Below are positions 26,563 through 36,681 of a stretch of 64,000 nucleotides of DNA, one piece after another. Below the pieces are notes generated by a model. It saw nothing but the letters and a program-made list of their open reading frames with translations. It did not search any database and was not told where the DNA came from. The DNA is from FEB-25 sp963822175 (GTDB lineage Bacteria; Chloroflexota; Anaerolineae; Anaerolineales; UBA4823), in assembly GCA_963822175.1 (NCBI GenBank), contig CAWGGJ010000010.1, positions 186,001 to 250,000 of the forward strand, written 5' to 3'. A program made the translations under genes and the position numbers. Each line of letters begins with the position of its first letter. Position 1 is the first letter of the stretch.

Positions 26563-28406
26563 TTATTCTACAGTGACTGATTTCGCAAGGTTTCTCGGTT
26601 GATCAACATCCAAACCGCGTTTGGCAGCGATATGATAAGCTAAAAGCTGCAGGGGAATTACTGTAACCACCGGGCTTAATAACCAGGGAGTATTCGGAAC
26701 CCAGAGAACATGATCCACCAGTGATGGAATGGTTTCATCCCCATCAGTAGCCACGGCAATGACCGTCCCACCACGCGCCTTAGCCTGTTCAATCTGGCTA
26801 ATCATTTTTTCGTACCAGGGGTCACGGGGTGCTAAAACTACAACCGGCATCTCACGATCTATCAAAGCAATAGGACCGTGTTTCATCTCTCCTGCAGGAT
26901 ACCCCTCTGCATGGATATAGGATATCTCCTTTAACTTCAATGCTCCTTCATAGGCTATTGGCATATTTATTCCACGACCCAGGTATAAACAGCTTCTGGT
27001 TTCCTTCAGTGTTTCAGCTACCAGCTCTACATCTCGCTGACGATCCAGGCATTGTCCAACCAGATCAGGAATCCTGATCAGTTCTCTGACCAATTCTTGC
27101 CTGGTTTTATTATCCAATGTCCCACGTAAATCTGCGAGTAAAACTGCCAGCATATATAGGTCTGCAATCGGTGCAGTGAAGGCTTTCGTCGACGCAACAC
27201 CTATCTCTGGTCCTGCTTGCATCGAGATATAACCATCGGCTATACGCATCACCTGGGTGCCAATCGCATTCACGATAGACCATAATGTTGCGCCTTTGTT
27301 CTTCCCCTCGTCCATCGCTGCTAATGTATCTGCGGTTTCCCCTGATTGACTGATTGCCAAGACGACTGTATTTTGATTGATGATCGGATCACTATATCTA
27401 AACTCAGAGGCAATTTCCAATTGAGCAGGCAGGTGAGCAATTCGCTCGATTAGGATTCTTCCCAATCATGCCGGCATGTGCAGCAGTCCCGCAAGCAGTG
27501 ATAACAATCTTCTCGATTTGCCTGGCGTATTCTTGTGTCAGATTTTAACTCCGGAAGCCGTACCTGCCCGTTATCAAAATCAACTCGACCCGCAATGGTA
27601 TCGGTTAATGAGCGAACCTGCTCATTGATTTCCTTTTGCATGAAATGGCGGTATTCGCCTTTTTCAGCTGAAATTGGATCCCATGATACATGTTGCTCTT
27701 TGTACCTCAAATGTATCCCTTCTAGATCCTGGATGGATAACCCTTCTGCACTAACTATTGCCATCTGGCGTGACTCTAAAAAGACCACGCGACGGGTGTG
27801 TTCTAATATTGCAGGGAGATCTGAAGCAATGAACATCTCATGATCACCTATACCAATCACCACTCCTCCAGCATTGCCAATGCGGGCGGCAATAATCTTA
27901 TCCGGCTCAAGTGAAGACATTAACACAATGCCATGTGCTCCTTTTAAATGTTGCATGGCATTCTTTGCTGCATCAACTAAACTACAACCGCTTGATTGGT
28001 AACGTTCGACGAGCTGAACGATCACTTCGGTATCTGTATCAGAGTTGAATATAACCCCCTCTTCAGAAAGCTCATTACGTAATTCGAGGTAATTTTCTAC
28101 AATACCATTATGCACAACGACGACGTTGCCTGTCATCCCAATGTGCGGATGGGCGTTTCGAGCGCTTGGCTCTCCGTGTGTAGCCCAACGAGTATGCCCA
28201 ATTCCCACATGACCTGAAAGAGGTATTTCGGATACAAGCTCAGCCAATTTATTTAATTTTCCAACATCCCTGCGGATTTCAATATGATTCTTCTGGATAA
28301 CTGCTAATCCAGCTGAGTCATACCCACGATATTCGAGTCTTTTAAGTCCATTTAGAATGATCGGGGTGGCATTCTGGGGACCAATATATCCAACAATTCC
28401 ACACAT
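26563..28406 (-). CDS. glmS: Glutamine--fructose-6-phosphate aminotransferase, frame broken twice
   Basis: GlmS makes glucosamine-6-phosphate from fructose-6-phosphate and glutamine, the entry to peptidoglycan amino sugars. The N-terminal glutaminase begins MCGIVGYIG with the nucleophilic Cys2, and the C-terminal half has two SIS domains ending DQPRNLAKSVTVE. The frame shifts at 27543-27546 (run of four) and again at 27461-27463 (run of three); removal of one base at each joins TQEYARQIEKIVITACGT to GMIGRILIERIA and gives 613 residues, a standard length. Since GlmS is normally indispensable and no second copy is visible, sequence error is the likely cause. GAGG lies five bases before the ATG. 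Confidence 0.9.
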
Positions 28407-28419
28407 ATAGTTTCCTCAT

Positions 28420-28467
28420 AAATCTACATGGTATGGTCATTAATAATAAACCATACCATGTAGATTT
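28420..28467 (-). promoter_or_regulatory. 18-bp perfect stem-loop between glnS and glmS
   Basis: Arms at 28420-28437 and 28450-28467 are exact reverse complements around a 12-base AT loop. On the minus strand the stem ends 13 bases before the glmS start codon, abutting its GAGG ribosome binding site. There is no T-run after the stem, so it reads better as a leader hairpin or processing site than as an intrinsic terminator, though termination after glnS is possible. Confidence 0.5.
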
Positions 28468-28475
28468 TCTAACAG

Positions 28476-30180
28476 CTAGCTACCTGTATTCTTTTGAGCT
28501 AATTCTATTTTTGCCCAGGTATCCCGTAAAGGAACAATACGGTTGAAAACAAGATTGCCTTCTGAGGTATCTGGATCAACAACAAAATATCCCTCCCGTT
28601 CGAATTGGCATCGAAACCCGGGGGTGGCAGACAAAAGACTTGCCTCAGCTTTGCAACTCTCAATAATTCGAAGAGAATCTGGATTGATAAAATCTATAAA
28701 TCCAGCTCCTTCATCCAGGTCATTTAGATCGGCTTTATTGAACAGTCGATCATATAATCTCACTTCAATATCAAACGAGTTTTCAGCAGATACCCAGTGT
28801 AGAGTTCCCTGCACTTTTCGACCATCGGGTGCATAACCGCCTCGCGTTTCAGGATCATATGTACAATGAAGCTCAAGAATCTGATTGGTTTTGGAATCTT
28901 TAATAACATCATTGCACTTGATGAAATAGCCATAGCGTAACCGTACTTCACTGCCTGGTGCAAGGCGGAAATATTTCCTTGGTGGATCTTCGCGAAAATC
29001 ATCCCGATCGATGTAGATTTCCCGGGAAAACTTAATTTTTCTTGTTCCAGCTGTTGGATCTTCAGGATTGTTGACAGCTTCAAGCTCCTCCACCTGTTCC
29101 ATCGGATAATTATCAATCACAATTTTTAGTGGATGTAATACTGCCATAAACCTTGGTGCCGTGAGATTTAGCTCTTCCCGCACCAAATGTTCTAGCAATG
29201 CGATATCGACCAAATTATTCCGTTTGGCAACACCAATCGTATCCAAGAACTTCCGAATGACTTCAGGTGAGTAGCCGCGTCGTCGAAGGCCTGATAAAGT
29301 CGGCATGCGTGGATCGTTCCACCCTCGAACATGCCCGTCTTGAACCAGGGTCAATAATTTCCTTTTACTCATCACAGTGTAGCTTAAGATTAAGCCGGGC
29401 AAACTCAATCTGCCTTGGATGATATATTTCCAATTCCTCTAAGAACCAATCATATAATGGTCGATGGTCTTCATATTCCAGCGAACATAGGGAGTGCGTG
29501 ATCCCTTCAATAAAATCACTCTGACCATGGGCAAAATCATACATTGGGTAGATACACCAGGCATCTCCAGTTCGATGATGCGTTGAGTGGAGAATTCGAT
29601 ACATGACTGGGTCTCTCATATTCATGTTCCCGGAAGCCATGTCAATTTTTGCTCGTAACACACGAGCACCATCTGGAAATTCACCCTTGCGCATGCGCTC
29701 AAACAAATCCAAATTCTCTTCTATAGTTCGGTTACGATATGGACTGTTTTTCCCTGATTCAGTCAAGGTGCCGCGATATTCCCGAATCTGGTCCGCACTG
29801 AGATCATCAACGTATGCCTTGCCTTTTTTTATCAGCTTGACTGCATATTCAAACAATTTTTCAAAATAATCAGAGGCATAAAACAGGCGATCTTCCCAAT
29901 CATAACCAAGCCAGTGGATATCCTCCATGATGGAATCCACATATTCCACATCTTCCTTGACCGGGTTTGTGTCATCAAAACGTAAATTACATTTTCCGCC
30001 AAAATCCTGTGCAATACCAAAATCGATCGTAAATGCTTTGGCATGCCCAATGTGTAAATATCCATTCGGTTCAGGCGGGAAGCGTGTGTGCACCTTGCCA
30101 CCAAATCGACCTGTTTTTACATCATCAATTACAGCTTCACGAATAAAGTTACTTGGAGTTGTGGATGGTATATCATTCAT
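28476..30180 (-). CDS. glnS: Glutaminyl-tRNA synthetase, frame broken once
   Basis: Class I GlnRS that charges tRNA-Gln directly. The HIGH motif is in PEPNGYLHIGHAKA and the KMSKS counterpart in VMSKRKLL; the C-terminal anticodon-binding beta-barrels follow. The frame shifts between FARLNL and SYTVMSKR at 29384-29385; removing one base gives 567 residues, close to the usual 555-575. The gene is next to tRNA-Gln and gltX. An enzyme this essential is unlikely to be truly broken just before its KMSKS loop. Confidence 0.9.
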
Positions 30181-30201
30181 ATTAATTCTCCTACATTCCT
30201 A

Positions 30202-30238
30202 TCAAAACACCCCGTCAGATAAGTCCGGGGTGTTTTGA
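30202..30238 (-). terminator. Strong hairpin terminator after tRNA-Gln
   Basis: A perfect 13-bp stem (30202-30214 with 30226-30238) with an 11-base loop lies 5 bases past the 3' end of tRNA-Gln on the minus strand and ends in TTTTGAT. It separates the gltX/tRNA-Gln unit from glnS. Confidence 0.8.
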
Positions 30239-30242
30239 CCTA

Positions 30243-30316
30243 TGGCTGGGGGCAAAGGATTCGAACCTCTACATACAGATCCAGAGTCTGCTGTCCTACC
30301 ATTAGACGAGCCCCCA
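30243..30316 (-). tRNA. tRNA-Gln (anticodon CUG), CCA encoded
   Basis: 74-base cloverleaf on the minus strand. The acceptor stem is TGGGGGC/GCCCCCA followed by discriminator G and an encoded CCA; the anticodon stem GCAGA/TCTGT encloses the loop CTCTGGA, giving anticodon CTG; the T loop reads GTTCGAATC. It lies between gltX and glnS, so two synthetases and a tRNA substrate of one of them are adjacent. Confidence 0.95.
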
Positions 30317-30387
30317 GTAATTAACGGGGAAAATTTTACCACGCCCACCCATTGGCGTCTAGTCTGACAGGTGTATTGCTACTGGTT

Positions 30388-31876
30388 TTACATTCCTTCG
30401 AGAATTTCAATTGCTTTTTGAAGCCGCTGGAGGACTTTATCTTTTCCAATGATTTCCATACTTTCAAAAAGTGGTGGGCTGACTTTTTGACCCGTTACCG
30501 CAACTCTCAGAATTCCAAAAACCTGCCCAGCGCTTAATTTAAGTTCATCAACTAGATTTCGCATCGGTGGTTCAGCCAAATCCTTAGTCATCAGAGGTAA
30601 TGATGCCAAAACACGATAGGTCTTTCTGACAATATCTGTTGATTCTGCTGCTGTTAAACTTATCTCCGATTAGGCTATTGGGATCAACGGTTATCTCATC
30701 CTTGAAAAAAAATCCTGCTACTGGAATCACATCGTCCAATGTCACCAACCGTTCGCGAACGATCGGTACGGCATTGAAGAGTTTGCTTTCATCCGTTTGA
30801 TAACCTGCACTTGCGAGATATGGTTCTAGCCTTTGCATCAAATCATCCCTTGATAAACTTCGAATGTGCAACCCATTAAAATAATCTAGTTTTGAGAAAT
30901 TTATCGCAGCTGGTGACGGATTTAATTGAGCCAGATTAAACTTTTCTATTAGGTCGTTCATCATGAAAAACTCGGTATGATCATCATAACTCCATCCCAT
31001 AAGAGCAATCCAATTTAGTACTCCTTCCGGGATATATCCAAGCCCTTCTAAATCCTTAATAAATATCGAATGTCCATCATTGATGAGTTGTGTAGTTTCA
31101 CGTTTACTCATCTTGCCTTTTCCACTGGGTTTAAGGAAAACAGAAAGATGCACCCATTGTGGTTCTTGCCAACCAAAAGCACGGATAATCTGGACGTGAA
31201 AGGGAAATGTGGGTAACCACTCTGATCCACGGATGACGTGGGTTATTCCCATAAGGTGGTCATCTACCATTGCAGCAAGGTGGTAGAGAGCTAATCCATC
31301 CGACCGCACTATCACATGATCGTCCAGTGCTGAGTTTTCGACAGTGATATCACCGCGGAGAAGATCGTGTGCTGTCACTGAACCTGTCTCAGGTATTTTA
31401 AAGCGCACAACGTGACGCTCACCATTTGATACTCTGGCAGCAGCTTCTCGAGGAGCCAGCATCCGACATAATCCATCATATCGCGGATTTTCCTTCTGGC
31501 TAATTTGGTACTTGCGAACACTTTCTAGACGTTCAGGCGTACAGAAACAATAATAGGCATGACTGGATTCGATCAGCTTTCGAGCGTACTCTTGATAGAT
31601 ATCTCTCCGCTGGGTCTGATAATATGGTCCATTTGATCCCCCCACTCCAGGACCTTCATCCCATGTTATACCTAACCAATTGAGTGATTCTATTAATTCT
31701 TTTTCCGCCCCTTCTACATACCTTTTTCGATCTGTATCTTCAATTCTTAAAATAAATGTTCCACCTGTTTGCCTGGCAAGCAAAAAGTTGTAAAGCGCTG
31801 TACGACCACTCCCGATATGGGTTCGTCCTGTAGGCGAAGGTGCAAATCGTACACGAACTGGACTTGTTTTTATCAC
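30388..31876 (-). CDS. gltX: Glutamyl-tRNA synthetase, frame broken once
   Basis: Class I GluRS. The HIGH-type motif is THIGSGRTA near residue 20, and the KMSKS loop is GKMSKRETT. The C-terminal anticodon-binding domain is split: the frame shifts at 30656-30658 (run of three), and removal of one base joins IGDKLTAAESTDIV to RKTYRVLASLPLMTKDL, yielding 495 residues, typical for GluRS. It lies 60 bases downstream of rodA on the same strand. As with glnS, a genuine loss of function is improbable. Confidence 0.9.
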
Positions 31877-31936
31877 AAGAAATCTCCCAGAGAAAATATA
31901 TTGTTATGTTTACTCATTATTCGACGTACAAATATA

Positions 31937-33040
31937 TCAGAATTCCAAGGCTTTATGGCGTAAGATCACGCTTTCTACCAAGCCCACGCCTAATAATAAC
32001 GATAGAAGCGAACTTCCTCCATAACTTATAAAAGGTAATGGTAAGCCGGTAGCTGGTAAAAGTTTTAAATTTACCCCGATATTTACCATTCCCTGGAATG
32101 CCAATAAAACCGCCACACCATAGGCAATTAATGCCCCAAATGTATCTCTGGATAATCGGGCAACACGGAGGCAACGATAGATTATAAATAGCAGTAATAA
32201 CATAATAATGACAGAACCAACCAGGCCAAACTCTTCAGCAGTAGCGGAAAAAATGAAGTCTGACCAGCGTACCTTGAGGAATCGCAAATGCACCTGTGTG
32301 CCCTGGTTATAACCCTTACCCAGTAATCCACCAGATCCTATACTGATCAAGGCCTGTTGAATATTGTACGTCTCCCCCTGTGTTGCGTTGGGATCAGCAA
32401 ATAGGAAGTTTAATATTCGTTGTTGTTGATAACCAGCAAGAAAGGGAAAGGCAATAAAAGGGAGAATTAATCCAGCCGCTCCAAAAATGAGCAGGTATTT
32501 TAGCTTTAAACCACTTGCCCATAGCAAACTAAACCATATAGCTAAAATTACCAGGGAGGTGCTTAAATTCGGTTGGAGAATGATCCAGATAACAATTCCC
32601 AGTGTGTATAACAAGGATCGCCCAATCCAGGTGATATTATCCAGTTTATCGATATTTTTGGCGAAAAAATCTGATAAAACCAGGATAACCACAATTTTTG
32701 CGATTTCTGAAGGTTGAATGAGGATAACACCTGTGTCAAACCAGCGGGCAGAACCATACAAAGCCTGACCTGCGATTGTTAATGCCCCCAGGAAAATGGC
32801 GGTGATGATATACATCGGACGGCTGATGGATGCCCATAAATGGTAATCAATAGCAGCAACGACAAAGATCACCATGAAGCCTAAGACCGCAAAAATGATC
32901 TGCCGTTGGACGATATTACTTGCTTCCAATTCGATATTACCAGCAACAGCTGAGCGGATCATCGTGATGCCAAAGATTGTCATCAAAGCTACCGCACCCA
33001 ATAACCAGAAATCAAAGTGACGCCAATTTGATTGACTCAT
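31937..33040 (-). CDS. rodA: Rod-shape SEDS peptidoglycan polymerase RodA
   Basis: 367-residue SEDS-family glycosyltransferase that polymerises lipid II during cell elongation together with PBP2. The sequence is almost wholly hydrophobic, with about ten membrane segments; the C-terminal signature LPLPFISYGGSSLLS is the FtsW/RodA/SpoVE hallmark, and the W-[FL]-D-[TI]-[GP] type segment reads RWFDTGVILIQPSE. It is 96 bases downstream of mrdA and belongs to the mre elongation cluster, which identifies it as RodA rather than FtsW. Confidence 0.92.
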   Translation of the reverse strand: MSQSNWRHFDFWLLGAVALMTIFGITMIRSAVAGNIELEASNIVQRQIIFAVLGFMVIFVVAAIDYHLWASISRPMYIITAIFLGALTIAGQALYGSARWFDTGVILIQPSEIAKIVVILVLSDFFAKNIDKLDNITWIGRSLLYTLGIVIWIILQPNLSTSLVILAIWFSLLWASGLKLKYLLIFGAAGLILPFIAFPFLAGYQQQRILNFLFADPNATQGETYNIQQALISIGSGGLLGKGYNQGTQVHLRFLKVRWSDFIFSATAEEFGLVGSVIIMLLLLFIIYRCLRVARLSRDTFGALIAYGVAVLLAFQGMVNIGVNLKLLPATGLPLPFISYGGSSLLSLLLGVGLVESVILRHKALEF

Positions 33041-33136
33041 GCTTACAATTAATGATCAATTACAGAATTATATGAATAAGAAAAAAACATACTTATAAAA
33101 GCAGTATAGCACAATCAGATAACAAATTTTTCGGTA

Positions 33137-35257
33137 TTATGGGGTAACAGCACTATCTGCTGCTTTTAACTCAAAATATGCTTCCAGTACCCTCCGGACT
33201 ATTGGACCGGCTACACTAGAACCTTCTCCCCCATTATAAACAAATGCAATCACAGCAATCTCTGGATCCTCATATGGTGCAAAAGCCACTGTCCATGCAT
33301 GCGAAGGCCAGTTTCCTGGCTCACAGAGGTTTTTCTCATTGGCAAATACATCGCAATATTCGGCTGTACCAGTCTTACCTGCCACAGCAATATTTACATT
33401 TGTGAATTCTTTTTTAAGCGTACCCTCGAGCACAGCTAATCGCATTCCTGTACGGATTTGTTCAAACACCCATGGTTGCACTGTCTTCATCTCACCAGTA
33501 GGTTGGCAACCACGGATTGTATTATCTTCATATACCTGTATAACTGGATCAATGGTGAGATCCCATCGCATGCGAGGAGTAAATGGCTCTATTACATTGC
33601 CTTCACTATCAAGGATCTCATATAAAATTGTTGGGGCCATTAATTTACCGTTATTAGCCACAGTTGACGCAGACAGCAATATCTGTAAAGGAGTGGCCAA
33701 CGCATATCCTTGACCTACACTGACAATATAGGTATCTCCTGTAGACCAGCTTTCTCCTTGATTTATTCGTTTCCAGGTTGGATCGGGAATCAAACCAGAA
33801 GCTGTATCCGGTAATTCAATTTCGGGGGTCTGATAACCTTGAGGAAGACCAGCATATCCTTCAGGTAATGTACCATATCCAAGAGCTCGAGCGTATGTTC
33901 CTAGTCTGCAAATACCTAAACCAGGATTAACCTCATCCTGATATCCACCTCCAACTTTATAAAAATATACATTGCTAGAATTTGCAATAGCATGAACAAA
34001 ATCAAGCTCACCAAAACCACCAGGGCTTGTTTTATATATCCAATCGACAAAGTCCCTGGGTTTACCAGGATCATTGGCATAATAACGTTCAGTAACGGTA
34101 ATTTTTCCTGGAGTCTGAATAATTTCTTCTGGAGTTACAATACCTTCATTCAATCCACCAGCTGCAGTAACTAGCTTGAACACAGAACCAGCAGGTAATT
34201 CTCCACCGACAGCCAGGTTTAGGAGTGGATTTCGTTTATCCAAAATTAATTGCTCATAATAATAAGCAGGAATCACCCGCGCCATGCGATTATTCTCATA
34301 GGTTGGATAATTTACCAAAGATAAAATCTCTCCAGTTCGCGGATTCATAGCTATCACGACTCCGCTAGTCATCCGCTCTTCACCCAAGATACGATTCCAG
34401 TCATTAATCTCATCCAACAATATCGATTGTGCTGCTTGTTGTAATCGGGTATCAATTGTTAAAACTATGCTCGAACCCGGAGTTGCTGGTTCTGGTGGAA
34501 CCAAATCACTGAGTATTTGTCCGGCAATATCCCACTCAACGATGCGTTGACCATTTACACCTGCCAATAAATCCTGGAAATACAGCTCCACACCTGCATA
34601 TCCAACTTTATCGCGGTTTGGAACAAAACCTATGTTTCTGAAATAATCTTCTTCAATTGCGGGAATTGGGCCTAGGAATCCAATAATCGAGGCGGTTAAT
34701 GATCCCGTTGGATAGTCTCTTACTGGGACCACATCTACCCCAACACCTGGCCAGGCTGATGCGTTCTCTTGAATTGCTCTGGCAACCTTCTGATTGACAT
34801 CACAGGCAATTTTTACAGGTTCGTAAGGGGCAGTGGTCTCACCATACGTAACGATTTGAGTGATTCCATGATCAGAGATGCAGGGAACATAGGGGTCAGC
34901 CTGAGACAGTTCTCCCCGGTTTACTGGCACACCAGTTAATTTGGATATTTCTCTAAAAATTGCTTGGATTTCACCATCATCATCAGGCAGGTAAGCAGAT
35001 GTGATCACCACATTGTATGAAGGAATATTTCCCGCCAAGATAAATCCATACCGGTCATAAATCGATCCACGTGAGGCGGGTAAATTTATCTGATGTGTCC
35101 GATTCTCATTGGATTTTGCCATCCAATTTGAATATTCCACGACTTGTAGTGTATACAAGCGAAATACGTAAATAAAAAAAATGGCGATCAATAATCCGCC
35201 CAAAAATACTATTCGCCATGTTTGAACCATGTTTTTCAAAGCAGATGAACTTTTCAT
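33137..35257 (-). CDS. mrdA: Penicillin-binding protein 2 (elongation transpeptidase)
   Basis: 706-residue class B PBP. A single N-terminal membrane anchor (about residues 17-37) precedes the pedestal region, and the transpeptidase domain carries the three serine-enzyme motifs: SVFK (active-site serine, in LPAGSVFK), SSN (ANSSNVYFYK) and KTG (AGKTGTAEY). It crosslinks peptidoglycan made by RodA along the cell cylinder. The ATG at 35257 forms an ATGA overlap with the mreD stop, which decides against the longer start at 35284. Confidence 0.93.
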   Translation of the reverse strand: MKSSSALKNMVQTWRIVFLGGLLIAIFFIYVFRLYTLQVVEYSNWMAKSNENRTHQINLPASRGSIYDRYGFILAGNIPSYNVVITSAYLPDDDGEIQAIFREISKLTGVPVNRGELSQADPYVPCISDHGITQIVTYGETTAPYEPVKIACDVNQKVARAIQENASAWPGVGVDVVPVRDYPTGSLTASIIGFLGPIPAIEEDYFRNIGFVPNRDKVGYAGVELYFQDLLAGVNGQRIVEWDIAGQILSDLVPPEPATPGSSIVLTIDTRLQQAAQSILLDEINDWNRILGEERMTSGVVIAMNPRTGEILSLVNYPTYENNRMARVIPAYYYEQLILDKRNPLLNLAVGGELPAGSVFKLVTAAGGLNEGIVTPEEIIQTPGKITVTERYYANDPGKPRDFVDWIYKTSPGGFGELDFVHAIANSSNVYFYKVGGGYQDEVNPGLGICRLGTYARALGYGTLPEGYAGLPQGYQTPEIELPDTASGLIPDPTWKRINQGESWSTGDTYIVSVGQGYALATPLQILLSASTVANNGKLMAPTILYEILDSEGNVIEPFTPRMRWDLTIDPVIQVYEDNTIRGCQPTGEMKTVQPWVFEQIRTGMRLAVLEGTLKKEFTNVNIAVAGKTGTAEYCDVFANEKNLCEPGNWPSHAWTVAFAPYEDPEIAVIAFVYNGGEGSSVAGPIVRRVLEAYFELKAADSAVTP

Positions 35258-35754
35258 ACTTCCAACTCTTCTGGATACAACCATCTTGCCACATCCTGCA
35301 TGATAAAAAATACGGGAATGGCTAGAAAAAGATTTAATAGCAAGCCTGGTAAGGCTATTATATTAAAAACCGTAACCAATGGTAAATTAACACCCATTAT
35401 TAGCAAACTAATCACGGATATGAACTGAACGAGCAGCGTGCCGATGAACGTAGCTGCAAGCATCGCTAAAATTGGAGCTTTCCATACCCGTTGTTTTAGC
35501 AATATGGCAACACCCGTGGCCATTAAATAGGCAATGATATAAGTACCGAACGGTAATGCTGAATAAAAACTGGTATATATACTTCCTATTATGCACCAAT
35601 GCCAGGCTGATTTTACCCGATCCTGAAGCGCCCAAGCTAATAAGAATATTAGGATCAAATCAGGTGTACCATGAAGCAATGGCATCCTGGATACCACAGT
35701 ACTTTGAAGAATTGTTAATATACCAAAAAGGATTATTCCAACCAGATAGATCAT
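35254..35754 (-). CDS. mreD: Rod shape-determining protein MreD
   Basis: 166-residue hydrophobic protein with about five or six membrane segments, located exactly between mreC and mrdA. Sequence conservation in MreD is low; the call rests on size, topology and the mreBCD-mrdA-rodA order. It starts 8 bases after mreC and overlaps mrdA by four bases. It helps anchor the elongasome in the membrane. Confidence 0.88.
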   Translation of the reverse strand: MIYLVGIILFGILTILQSTVVSRMPLLHGTPDLILIFLLAWALQDRVKSAWHWCIIGSIYTSFYSALPFGTYIIAYLMATGVAILLKQRVWKAPILAMLAATFIGTLLVQFISVISLLIMGVNLPLVTVFNIIALPGLLLNLFLAIPVFFIMQDVARWLYPEELEV

Positions 35755-35762
35755 TTGTTGTA

Positions 35763-36614
35763 TTAAGGGGAGCTAGGTGAAGGTACTAATGGAGAAATAT
35801 CAACCGGTTGGAAATTTGTTATGATCAATACGATCTCAAGTTGTGAGAAATCCACTGCAGGTTGTACACTGGCACTTTGAAAAAGTGCGAAATCTTCACT
35901 TCTTACCGTTGTCACCTGACCAACAACAATATTTGCTGGATAGTTTCCTCCAAGTCCTGAAGTAAGTACTAGTTCACCCGGTTGAATGGTTGCACTTTGG
36001 GAGACCATATCCAATTCAATCTCACCGGTAATTTGACCATTGATCACGCCTTCTGCTTCTGATTGCTGCAGAAACACATTGATACTTGATCCAGGATCAT
36101 TTATTAATTGAACCCGTGCTGCACCTGCAGTCACTGCCGCAATGCGCCCAACCAGGCCTTGTTGAGTGATTACTGGCATCCCTTTTCGTAGTCCATCATC
36201 GGAGCCACGGTTAATGATTACATAATGCATAAATGGACTGATATCTCGTGCAATCACACTTGCAGCAATATACTCATTTTCGACATGGCTTCGCTCGTAA
36301 TCGACCAGGATCGAAAGCAGTTGTGCTTCAGTGACTTGCTGTTGTAGCTCAATAATTTGCCTTTGTAAGCTAGAATTCTCAGCCTCTAATTGTATATTTT
36401 TTTGGCGGAGAGTAGCAATATCTTCAGGTTGAGTGATCAAGCTTTGAATAGCTTGATATCGTTTGGCAAGCCAGGTTTGGGCAGAAATAATGGGATTAAC
36501 CACAGTTCGGGAGATTGGAGTGAGATATCCTCCCAAAGCTAAGCCAACTAATCCCAGTGCAACTAGCAGGATAATTATTAATTGCCAGGAACGTGGGGTA
36601 TTTGACTTCATCAT
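35763..36614 (-). CDS. mreC: Rod shape-determining protein MreC
   Basis: 283-residue bitopic protein: one N-terminal membrane span (LIIILLVALGLVGLALGGYL), a coiled coil around residues 65-100 rich in Leu, Gln and Glu, then the beta-barrel MreC domain with GLVGRIAAVTAGAARVQLIND. It ends in a Pro/Ser tail. MreC links the cytoplasmic MreB filament to the periplasmic or wall-side transpeptidase. It is 67 bases downstream of mreB. Confidence 0.92.
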   Translation of the reverse strand: MMKSNTPRSWQLIIILLVALGLVGLALGGYLTPISRTVVNPIISAQTWLAKRYQAIQSLITQPEDIATLRQKNIQLEAENSSLQRQIIELQQQVTEAQLLSILVDYERSHVENEYIAASVIARDISPFMHYVIINRGSDDGLRKGMPVITQQGLVGRIAAVTAGAARVQLINDPGSSINVFLQQSEAEGVINGQITGEIELDMVSQSATIQPGELVLTSGLGGNYPANIVVGQVTTVRSEDFALFQSASVQPAVDFSQLEIVLIITNFQPVDISPLVPSPSSP

Positions 36615-36681
36615 ATTGGGGATTTTATGGGAATGGGATATCAGTAGTTTTAATACTGAACAATTTTATATTAGCATCATT

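Noticed and set aside
28407..28475. glmS ribozyme upstream of glmS
   Set aside because: The space is about 70 bases and is filled by a simple hairpin; there is no room for the roughly 150-base ribozyme core.
9893..30658. Programmed +1 frameshifting as the default explanation for broken genes
   Set aside because: The sites share no common slippery sequence or downstream structure, and all lie in homopolymers, so sequence error is simpler; kept only as an alternative in the findings.
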